A stretch of 64,000 nucleotides of DNA from contig CACCLB010000003.1 of NCBI GenBank assembly GCA_902546725.1, positions 104,576 through 168,575 on the forward strand, in the 5' to 3' direction. Both the position numbers and the translations under genes were made by a program. The notes below the pieces were generated by a model. That model saw nothing but the letters and a program-made list of their open reading frames with translations, did not search any database and was not told where the DNA came from. The stretch's first letter is position 1; each line of letters begins with the position of its first letter. The stretch comes from an uncultured Bacteroidota bacterium. Lineage in GTDB: Bacteria; Bacteroidota; Bacteroidia; Flavobacteriales; Flavobacteriaceae. This document shows positions 18,710 through 25,150 of this stretch, one piece after another.

Positions 18710-18750
18710 GACCCTAACTGTTGAATTTTCAATTAGTTAGGGTCTTTTTA
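18710..18750 (+). terminator. Rho-independent terminator after tRNA-Phe
   Basis: The perfect 10-base stem GACCCTAACT / AGTTAGGGTC is followed by TTTTTATTTT, starting 4 bases after the tRNA. It lies inside the island, so it may have come with the insertion. Confidence 0.85.
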
Positions 18751-18792
18751 TTTTAAGGATTTTTATGATTTTAGGGAATCGAATCAAAAATT

Positions 18793-18817
18793 TAAGTATT
18801 TGATTTATAAATACTTA
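18793..18817 (-). terminator. inverted repeat, possible terminator of the island operon
   Basis: A 9-base perfect inverted repeat (TAAGTATTT / AAATACTTA) with a 7-base loop lies 74 bases after the stop of the XRE regulator on the minus strand. On that strand it is followed by AAATTTTTG. The stem has few GC pairs, so termination would be weak. Confidence 0.4.
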
Positions 18818-18890
18818 TAGAAATTACGAGTAGACACATATAAATGATGGTTCAAAACCGCATGTATGGTCTAGATTTTATTTGTGATTT

Positions 18891-19082
18891 CTATTCTAAA
18901 CTGAATAGATCATCAACAGTACATTCAAGTATTTTTGAAAGTTTTAATCCTAATTCTAGGGATGGAAAGTACTTGTTATTTTCGATTGAATTGATGGTTT
19001 GTCTTGATACTCCCAACTTAGTTGACAAATCTTCTTGGGTGAGATTAAATTTACCTCTATGCATTCTAATGTTGTTCTTCAT
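18891..19082 (-). CDS. XRE/Cro-CI family helix-turn-helix regulator
   Basis: This 63-residue DNA-binding protein is a single HTH_3 domain: RGKFNLTQEDLSTKLGVSRQ forms the helix-turn-helix (about residues 10-28), then TINSIENNKYFPSL and KILECTVDDLFSLE. It resembles small repressors such as YozG that are paired with multi-helix membrane proteins. It is the last gene of a three-gene minus-strand operon, 2 bases after the membrane protein stop. The operon promoter carries three phased 18-bp repeats that it may bind. It lies inside the tRNA-Phe-bounded island. Confidence 0.88.
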   Translation of the reverse strand: MKNNIRMHRGKFNLTQEDLSTKLGVSRQTINSIENNKYFPSLELGLKLSKILECTVDDLFSLE

Positions 19083-19084
19083 AA

Positions 19085-19567
19085 CTATGATTTGTAGTGA
19101 ATGCTGAGTCTATACCTAAAAATCAGATTGAATAGAATTAGAATGGTAAATATATGAAATACCATTACATAGAAGTAGGAAAGTTCATAAACAAAAAAGT
19201 TAAAGAAAAGAAGAACACCATAATTGATGTATAGAGACATGACTAAACTGTCCATTCTAATCTTCGAGATAAGTTCATCTTCAACCTTTTCCTTACAAAA
19301 GGAATGAATGATACCTGAAACAATGATAACGAAGGTTAATATCTCATCCAAGAATCCATTCTCAATCCATCTAAAACCTATTGAACCAAGAATGTTTTCT
19401 GTTTGAGGAGTTGTAATAATCTTCTCATAAGAAAACAATGAGAATACCTTTATTCTCATTAAATCTTCAAAACTATCGGTAAAAAGAAGATACATCCCAA
19501 TTGGGATAGATAAATAGAATATCCATCCCGATAATCCTTTCCATTTGTTGTGAAATAAGTACTTCAT
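19085..19567 (-). CDS. four-helix membrane protein paired with the XRE regulator
   Basis: I chose the ATG at 19567 (160 aa) over the longer TTG start at 19594, which would overlap the upstream lipoprotein gene. Four hydrophobic stretches are visible, at about residues 15-29, 74-92, 108-126 and 130-150. Between the second and third lies KEKVEDELISKIRMDS. This resembles the D-E-x-x-x-x-I motif of small membrane proteins that are commonly encoded beside YozG-like regulators. The function of such pairs is not established. It sits between a 47-residue lipoprotein gene (13 bases upstream) and the regulator gene (2 bases downstream), inside the candidate island. Confidence 0.75.
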   Translation of the reverse strand: MKYLFHNKWKGLSGWIFYLSIPIGMYLLFTDSFEDLMRIKVFSLFSYEKIITTPQTENILGSIGFRWIENGFLDEILTFVIIVSGIIHSFCKEKVEDELISKIRMDSLVMSLYINYGVLLFFNFFVYELSYFYVMVFHIFTILILFNLIFRYRLSIHYKS

Positions 19568-19580
19568 TTTGTTTTTTATT

Positions 19581-19724
19581 TTATTGTCCAACAATGTTTT
19601 CAGTTAGAAGATTTTCATTCATATCATAAACTCTGATGATTCTATCTGATTCTGATAAAACATTTGAATTTTCCTGGATAGAACAAGAAAATAAAAGAAT
19701 TGTAAATAATGTTATTGTTTTCAT
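19581..19724 (-). CDS. 47-residue predicted lipoprotein, first gene of the island operon
   Basis: The small frame begins MKTITLFTILLFSCS, a short signal with a lipobox-like LFSC, so Cys14 would be lipidated. The mature part is about 34 residues, polar, and ends LLTENIVGQ. A good Bacteroidota promoter lies 19 bases upstream of its start, with three phased repeats over it. The membrane protein gene follows 13 bases after the stop. The family is unknown to me. Support comes from the lipobox, the promoter placement and the operon spacing, not from any homologue. Confidence 0.6.
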   Translation of the reverse strand: MKTITLFTILLFSCSIQENSNVLSESDRIIRVYDMNENLLTENIVGQ

Positions 19725-19726
19725 AA

Positions 19727-19785
19727 TGTAAAGTATTTTTTACAAATGTATAATATTTTTTACATTTTGACAAAAATATTTTACA
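19727..19785 (-). promoter_or_regulatory. three phased 18-bp operator-like repeats
   Basis: Three tandem 18-base units lie at 19727-19744, 19747-19764 and 19768-19785, with starts 20 and 21 bases apart, about two helix turns. Shared positions read TGTANAATATTTTTTACA on the plus strand, with loosely symmetric TGTA/TACA ends. The units cover the -7 box, the spacer and the -33 box of the island operon promoter. A repressor bound there would block RNA polymerase. The XRE protein of the same operon is the obvious candidate binder. Confidence 0.65.
19743..19773 (-). promoter_or_regulatory. promoter of the lipoprotein-membrane protein-regulator operon
   Basis: On the minus strand, TTG (19773-19771) is followed by a 20-base spacer and TACATTTG (19750-19743), a good match to TTG-N19-TANNTTTG. 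Transcription would begin close to 19737, leaving a short leader before the ATG at 19724. Confidence 0.7.
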
Positions 19786-20034
19786 AATTCAAGTTTATTC
19801 AGGATATACAATAAATCGAGATCCGATCTTTCTTCTAAAACTTATCTGATTTCAAACAATTTTTTTTGAACTAACAATTCTCTCAATAATTAAATAAAAC
19901 CAACCTCGACAATCTCTTGTTTAATGATTAAAATTTATGGGACAACTAACTCAGGATTGAAGTATAAACCTTACATAATGTGTAAAGTTGTATTTTCTAT
20001 ATATTTAATTATAAATCGATTAACCTAATGGTCT
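19786..20034. other. AT-rich non-coding stretch inside the island
   Basis: No convincing gene was seen on either strand. The only structure noted is TTACA-N5-TGTAA at 19971-19985, a half-site pair resembling the ends of the operator repeats. Confidence 0.4.
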
Positions 20035-20051
20035 GATTCCTGGAGGTACCA
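20035..20051 (+). repeat. direct repeat, copy 2 (candidate att site at island end)
   Basis: This is an exact 17-base copy of the tRNA-Phe 3' end (18690-18706), 1345 bases downstream and in the same orientation. It is not part of any tRNA-like structure, which suggests it was formed by site-specific integration. Confidence 0.75.
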
Positions 20052-20070
20052 TCACCTAAACCCGTAATGA

Positions 20071-20097
20071 CGCAATGATGGCTCTTGCGAGTTTTTT
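20071..20097 (+). terminator. possible original terminator of tRNA-Phe
   Basis: CGCAA / TTGCG with a 9-base loop is followed by AGTTTTTT. It lies 20 bases beyond the second repeat copy. If the segment between the repeats is an insertion, this hairpin would once have sat directly behind the tRNA gene. Confidence 0.45.
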
Positions 20098-20110
20098 ATA
20101 TAATATAACC

Positions 20111-21484
20111 CTAAAACGTATTAATTTTACTATCCATCCAAATTAGTCTATTGGAAATCCAATCTTTTAAATAATTTATTTCTTCAGGATATGAGCCGCC
20201 AATAAATTCGTTTGGCCACACATACTCTCCCAAAATTTGCCATCTCCTAAAATTAGCTTCACCACTACCAGAGGATTCAAAAAGACTAACATAATTATCA
20301 ATCTTGGAAAGAATAATATTTTCACTCAATTCATTATTCCTCAAGGTATTCCACCTTTGTTGTAATAAACTTTTAAAATTGGGATCCTCCATAAATCGAT
20401 TCCACCAAAATGGAATTTGCAAAAAGTCATCAGAACATCTTTCATTAAATTTATAAGCCCATACATCATATCTTCCCCCTCCACAATAATTTGCATTTCC
20501 AAAGGCTAAATTAAAATCCCAAATTGGACCTATTGATAGTAATTCATTCTTATCCTTTACCAACCATGTGCTCAAACGATATCCATCCACATTATTTGAC
20601 AATTCATTCAATATGAAAAAATCTACAAAACTATCTACATCAATATATTTTGAATATCCATTTTCAGTATCTGAAAATTGATTTGAATTCAATACAGTCT
20701 CAAATGAGTTTATATATGATTTTATATAATTTCTTTGTTCGTCTGTAATATCTTCTTCGTCTGGAGTGTCAAAAACAAAACTAATTTGCTGATTATTGGT
20801 CGAATTTGGTGGGGGTATAGATGAAGTAAAGGAATTTAATTGATCATATGAATCTTCTTTATCAAGTTTTAGGATGTATCCACCAGTTAAATCTTCTCCT
20901 TCATTTTCACTTGATTTAAGTTTATTGATGTCTATTCGATATTTGTCTCTTTTAAGTTTTTCCATTAGGATATAAAGACCATCATATATATTGTTTAAAA
21001 TAAGTTCGACAAATACTAATCTTGAAGAATACCTTCCCATATCACGTGAAAGATCGTAGATTAATGCATTTCGAATCAGACTTTTATCACTGTAAGGTGC
21101 GTGTAAAATCCAATCTTCTTCTTCCGGTAATCCCAATAAGGAGACATCTAAATCTTCATTTTCTGAATCACGTGTTTCAAACCCGTATTGCTTTTTTGGA
21201 AACATTTGTGAAGATTGTCCTCTAATTTCAATTCCAATAAAACCTTCATAAGTCAACTCTCCTTTATTTTCAATTGACATTTCAGCTATAATTTTTGGCT
21301 CATCAGGAATTTCTTGACCGTTAGTATTGACGAAAACTTGAGGCAATTTATCCGCTACCGGTATCTCAACTATTTGAACTGCTGTTGTGTCAACTGTATC
21401 TTCGGAATCCGAACATGAACCTAATAATATCAAAACAAAAACGCTGTGAAACATGTTTGGTATTCGATGGAATTGATTTGTCAT
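20111..21484 (-). CDS. CotH-kinase-family lipoprotein
   Basis: CotH-family proteins are atypical protein kinases; the best known phosphorylates spore coat proteins in Bacillus, while roles in Bacteroidota are unclear. This 457-residue protein has an N-terminal lipoprotein signal (VLILLGSCSDS, Cys around residue 24). The family core includes GIEIRGQSSQMFPKKQYG, LHAPYSDKSLIRNAL, YDGLYILMEKLKRDK and the GPIWDFNLAFGN block that ends the catalytic site. A start at the inner Met11 would give a shorter, more usual signal peptide. The gene lies just beyond the second tRNA repeat, so it may be outside the island. No operon partner is seen. Confidence 0.85.
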   Translation of the reverse strand: MTNQFHRIPNMFHSVFVLILLGSCSDSEDTVDTTAVQIVEIPVADKLPQVFVNTNGQEIPDEPKIIAEMSIENKGELTYEGFIGIEIRGQSSQMFPKKQYGFETRDSENEDLDVSLLGLPEEEDWILHAPYSDKSLIRNALIYDLSRDMGRYSSRLVFVELILNNIYDGLYILMEKLKRDKYRIDINKLKSSENEGEDLTGGYILKLDKEDSYDQLNSFTSSIPPPNSTNNQQISFVFDTPDEEDITDEQRNYIKSYINSFETVLNSNQFSDTENGYSKYIDVDSFVDFFILNELSNNVDGYRLSTWLVKDKNELLSIGPIWDFNLAFGNANYCGGGRYDVWAYKFNERCSDDFLQIPFWWNRFMEDPNFKSLLQQRWNTLRNNELSENIILSKIDNYVSLFESSGSGEANFRRWQILGEYVWPNEFIGGSYPEEINYLKDWISNRLIWMDSKINTF

Positions 21485-21606
21485 GTCTATAAATAGAAGT
21501 TTTATTGATTTACAATTTAGATAAAAAATTAATGAAAATCATCTATGCAGTCTAATCTTATAATTGATTGATTTCGTTAATTTTAACTTTATTTGAATAA
21601 AAGACC

Positions 21607-22793
21607 ATGGCTAAAATTCTTTTGATAAGTTTGGGTTTACGGGGAGATATGGAACCCTTTCTTGCTCTTGGAGAAGAATTGATTGAACAAGGACACGAAA
21701 TAGCCTGCTGTATGCCAGCTCAATTTGAATCTTCAGCACTAGAATTGACACCACATTTTTTTGCAGAACACAAAAGTTTTATCCAACTCATTGAAGGGCC
21801 TGAAATAAAAAAAATTCTCGGTCAAGACGGTAGTGGATTTTCGCGTTTACTCACCATTTTCAAATTGATGAATCAGGTCAAATCAGTTCAACAACAAATG
21901 ATTGAGGATCAAGAACGAGCAGTAAAAAACTTTAAACCAGATCAAATTATTTTTCATATCAAATGCATTTATCCTGTGATTTGGGCACTTCGTTTTAAGG
22001 GTAAGGTTAAACTCTTAAGTCCCATGCCTGCCTTGCTTGATCCCATAAAAGACATCCCTCATGTTGGATTTGGAAAAGCCGGTTTTAAGGCTTGGAATCT
22101 GATGACCTATAAATTGGCTGAATACGCTTTAATTCGCCAGTCAATTTTAGGATATGGAAAATCTTTTTTAAAAAGAATCAGATTAAAATTTTCTTAAAAG
22201 AATTAAAAACATTTTACAGAAAAACTCTTAAAGTAGAATATTCAATATCAGAAGAACTCTTTTCAAGACCCATTTACTGGCCTGAGCGGGCAGAGATCAC
22301 CAGGTTTCGAGAGCGAAAAAAGCACCCTTACACCCCAAGCACTGAATTAAAGCAATTCCTCAAAGACCATCCCAATCCTCTTTATATCGGTTTTGGAAGT
22401 ATGCTAAATGCCCATCCCAAACAAATTGCTTTAGATGTTTTGACGGTTTGTAAAAAACATCAAATCCCTGTCATAATGAATGAGTCTTGGGGAGGAATAG
22501 AATGTCCAGAAAAGCTTCCAAGATGGGCTTTTAAAATTAAAAATATCCCGTTTCACTTTCTTTTCCCCTATCTCGGATGTGTGATTCATCACGGAGGGTC
22601 AGGTACAACTCATACTGCTTTAATTCACAAAAAACCTCAAGCAATTATCCCGCATATAGCTGACCAATTTTTTTGGAATAGACAAATTCAAAAAAAGGAA
22701 GTGGGAATTTCTGGCTTTAAAATTAAAAAATGGAGCTTGAAAAAATTTGAAGATTTGGTTTGTGTGCTTAGAGAGTTTAAATTCAAAGAATAG
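21607..22793 (+). pseudogene. UDP-glycosyltransferase (YjiC/sterol-glucosyltransferase type), frameshifted
   Basis: The gene is read as two parts. The first, 21607-22197, holds the N-terminal GT-B acceptor domain (KILLISLGLRGDMEPFLALG). The second, about 22143-22793 in the -1 frame, holds the C-terminal donor domain with LYIGFGSM, HHGGSGTTHTAL and PHIADQFFWN, the classic GT1 nucleotide-sugar site. Joined, they give about 395 residues, a normal length. The switch lies at TTTTTTAAAAA (22164-22174). The zero-frame codons read T TTT TTA, a classic -1 slippery heptamer, so recoding is possible. A simple indel is the plainer explanation. The acceptor could be a lipid or small molecule. Confidence 0.8.
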
Positions 22794-22840
22794 GAATCTA
22801 CTTGTGTAGCTAAAGTTACTTTTTAGTTTTTTGACTCCTT

Positions 22841-22848
22841 TAAATTTG
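22841..22848 (+). promoter_or_regulatory. -7 promoter box before the rhodanese gene
   Basis: TAAATTTG matches TANNTTTG and lies 20 bases before the ATG. No TTG is found at the standard distance, so only the -7 element is supported. Confidence 0.5.
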
Positions 22849-22868
22849 CAGTATAAATAAATCAAAAT

Positions 22869-23207
22869 ATGTTTTTAAATAACTTTTTTCGTACTGCTGG
22901 AACAAATGATAAAATTGAGATACTCTCCCCCTCTGAATTTAAAAAAGCCACTCTAAATAAATCTGTTCAACTACTTGATGTTAGAACTCCCAATGAGTAT
23001 AAGATGGGTACTGTCAAGGGAGCAAAAAACTTAAATGTTTTTGACCCTGCCGGATTCCAGACTGAAGCAGCAAAATTAAATAAGGAAACTCCTGTATATT
23101 TGTTTTGTCAATCTGGCAATAGAAGTAAAAGCGCTTCAAAATTGCTCGTCAAAATGGGTTTTACTCAAATCTACGATCTTAGAGGGGGCTACTCAAATTG
23201 GTCATAA
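22869..23207 (+). CDS. rhodanese-like sulfurtransferase domain protein
   Basis: This 112-residue protein is a single rhodanese domain, which carries sulfane sulfur on a cysteine. Visible motifs are LLDVRTPNEYKMGTVKGAKN (about residues 35-54) and the active-site loop FCQSGNRS with Cys80, then LLVKMGFTQIYDLRGGYSNW. There is no signal peptide, so it is cytoplasmic. A thioredoxin gene follows 15 bases later, and thioredoxin can reduce such persulfides, so the two may work together. Confidence 0.9.
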   Translation: MFLNNFFRTAGTNDKIEILSPSEFKKATLNKSVQLLDVRTPNEYKMGTVKGAKNLNVFDPAGFQTEAAKLNKETPVYLFCQSGNRSKSASKLLVKMGFTQIYDLRGGYSNWS

Positions 23208-23222
23208 AAAGAAGATTTTACC

Positions 23223-23486
23223 ATGAGTTCTTTTCAACAAATTCTCAATGATCCCAAACCGGTCTTAATTGATTTTTATGCTGAATGGTGCGGTCCATGT
23301 AAAATGATGCCCCCTATTTTAAAAGAACTTAAAGAAAAAATGGGAGAAACTCTCCGTATCATAAAAATTGACGTGGATAAAAATCAACAAATCGCTTCAA
23401 AATATCAAGTCCGCGGAGTTCCAACTTTAATGTTAATGAAAGAGGGTTCGGTCTTGTGGAAACTCTGGGGTGATGGATGCAAATAG
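23223..23486 (+). CDS. thioredoxin, C-terminus lost by frameshift
   Basis: The protein has the thioredoxin active site WCGPC (Cys23 and Cys26) and the cis-Pro block RGVPTLMLM. It ends abruptly at 87 residues as LWKLWGDGCK. In the +1 frame from base 23464 the sequence reads SGVMDANSLHKTIQNHL and stops at 23517. That is the normal last strand and helix of thioredoxin, and the total length would be about 98 residues. So one inserted base, or two lost bases, near 23460-23464 has changed the frame. The truncated form lacks the last beta strand and helix and may be unstable. The stop in the restored frame is 3 bases from the end of rmuC. Confidence 0.85.
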   Translation: MSSFQQILNDPKPVLIDFYAEWCGPCKMMPPILKELKEKMGETLRIIKIDVDKNQQIASKYQVRGVPTLMLMKEGSVLWKLWGDGCK

Positions 23487-23520
23487 CCTCCATAAAACAA
23501 TACAAAATCACCTCTAGGAT

Positions 23521-24825
23521 TTATTCCTCTTGCTCCTTGGGTTTGAGATCGAGTAAATTGGATTCTTCTTCTTGTTGATCGTTACTCACTTCCAATTGTT
23601 CTATATTTTTCAGCTTCGATTGCATCATACGGGTTCGTGTACCTACTAGGCTTTCAATCTCATTATTGGCCTCGTTAATTTTTTTCTGAGCTTTTTCCAA
23701 TACTCCTCCGAAAGTGCTAAACTCTTTTTTAACAGCTGCCAATACTTTCCAAACTTCACTACTTCTTTTCTGAATGGCTAGGGTTTTAAAGCCCATTTGA
23801 AGGCTGTTGAACATGGCTGCAAGAGTTGTTGGTCCAGTAACCACTATTTTGTATTCACGTTGAAGAAAAGCGATCATGTCTGGCTGTCTGACAACCTCGG
23901 CAAATAGCCCTTCTAATGGCAAAAACATAATTCCAAAATCAGTGGTATTTGGAGGATCAATATATTTGGTGGAAATGTCTTTGGCAAATTTTTTGACCGC
24001 CTGTAATAAGGCTTTTAAAGAAACCTCAACCGCAACACTATCTCCAGCTTCGTAAGCAGATTGTAAGCGGACATAGTCTTCTTGGGGGAATTTTGCATCT
24101 ATAGGAAGGTAAACAGATTTGTCCTGTGGATTTCTACCCGGTAATTTAACTGCATATTCGACTAGGGCATCTGATCCCATTTTTGTTTTTACATTGGTCT
24201 CATACTGATCCGGCGCCATGATCTCTTCTAAAATATTCCCCAGTTGAATCTCTCCCAATACCCCCCTCGTTTTGACATTGGTTAGTACTTTTTTAAGGTC
24301 GCCTACTCCAGAAGCAATGGTTTGCATTTCACCCAGACCTTTTTGAACCACAAGTAATTGTTTGGTTACCATTTCAAAAGACTTCCCAAGGCGTTCTTCG
24401 AGCGTTTTGTGCAGTTTTTCATCTACTGTTTCTCTCATTCGCTCCAAACGAAGTTCAGTCGTTTTAATCATTTCCTCCTGCTTGACTCGCATTTGATCAA
24501 ACTTTTCTTTTTGTAAAGTGTTAAAGGTCTCAACATTTTTGGCAAAGGTTGCCTCAAAATCTTTAAGGGTGGTACGGAGCTCTTCCCTATCGTCTTTTGC
24601 TTTTTTAGTCAAGGTCTCATTCAAGCGCTCAATGCTTTGAATCAGTTCGTTTCTGTTTTCTTTTAAATTTTTTGATAATTCTTCCCGATTGAGTTGGAAC
24701 TCAGCTTGAATTCTATTGTTGAAAATGTTTTCTAGGGAGCTGAGATCCGAATTGCCTTTCTGAAAAAGCAAGTAAGCTAATGCTGCAAGGGTAATAAAAG
24801 AAAAAGCGAGTATGACGTATTCCAT
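23521..24825 (-). CDS. rmuC: DNA recombination protein RmuC
   Basis: RmuC limits rearrangements at inverted repeats and is thought to act as, or with, a nuclease of the restriction-like fold. The 434-residue protein has an N-terminal membrane segment (about residues 3-20), a long coiled coil (about 30-180, rich in Glu, Lys and Leu) and the RmuC domain (about 185-370). That domain contains TRGVLGEIQLGNILEE, LPIDAKFPQEDY and DFGIMFLPLEGLFAEV. The Asp and Lys in DAKFP correspond to the nuclease-like core. The end faces the thioredoxin gene. Confidence 0.94.
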   Translation of the reverse strand: MEYVILAFSFITLAALAYLLFQKGNSDLSSLENIFNNRIQAEFQLNREELSKNLKENRNELIQSIERLNETLTKKAKDDREELRTTLKDFEATFAKNVETFNTLQKEKFDQMRVKQEEMIKTTELRLERMRETVDEKLHKTLEERLGKSFEMVTKQLLVVQKGLGEMQTIASGVGDLKKVLTNVKTRGVLGEIQLGNILEEIMAPDQYETNVKTKMGSDALVEYAVKLPGRNPQDKSVYLPIDAKFPQEDYVRLQSAYEAGDSVAVEVSLKALLQAVKKFAKDISTKYIDPPNTTDFGIMFLPLEGLFAEVVRQPDMIAFLQREYKIVVTGPTTLAAMFNSLQMGFKTLAIQKRSSEVWKVLAAVKKEFSTFGGVLEKAQKKINEANNEIESLVGTRTRMMQSKLKNIEQLEVSNDQQEEESNLLDLKPKEQEE

Positions 24826-24872
24826 CTACCAAGGATTAGATTCTAAAATTAATCAATCTTCTAGGAAGTAGC

Positions 24873-24880
24873 CAAAATTA
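24873..24880 (-). promoter_or_regulatory. -7 promoter box before rmuC
   Basis: On the minus strand this reads TAATTTTG, a TANNTTTG match 48 bases upstream of the rmuC start. No TTG is found at the usual spacing, so confidence is moderate. Confidence 0.4.
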
Positions 24881-24965
24881 AAACAGAATGTTATAAACTG
24901 ATCGCAGATTGACATTAAACCCAAATATCATTTAGCTTATATACAGTTTGTGATGGCTTGCTGCA

Positions 24966-25118
24966 CTAGTCCCTCCAAAGGACAAACCCACTCATGATGG
25001 GAAACACACCAAATAAAGAAAAGATTGTAAGCTGAAAGATTCCACTAGAGGTTTCCTCATAAACAACCAATAAGTCTGAATGCTTTAAATAAAAAGCGAA
25101 GGCAGCTGAGGATCTCAC
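24966..25118 (-). CDS. possible 50-residue hydrophobic peptide
   Basis: In the 325-base gap between rmuC and rimK a GTG-started frame of 50 residues runs on the minus strand, 32 bases after the rimK stop. It contains one hydrophobic stretch (IFQLTIFSLFGVFPIMSGFV, about residues 27-46), so it could be a single-span membrane peptide. It could equally be chance or the remnant of a decayed gene. I recognise no family. The rest of the gap holds only the rmuC -7 box. Confidence 0.25.
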   Translation of the reverse strand: MRSSAAFAFYLKHSDLLVVYEETSSGIFQLTIFSLFGVFPIMSGFVLWRD

Positions 25119-25150
25119 TTATAATTCACGATGAGGTCCAGTTTCATCGA

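Noticed and set aside
19568..19594. TTG start for the island membrane protein
   Set aside because: It would overlap the lipoprotein gene, while the ATG at 19567 leaves a normal gap.
19971..19985. TTACA-N5-TGTAA inverted repeat as a fourth operator
   Set aside because: It resembles the ends of the 18-bp repeats but lacks their centre and stands 186 bases away from the promoter.
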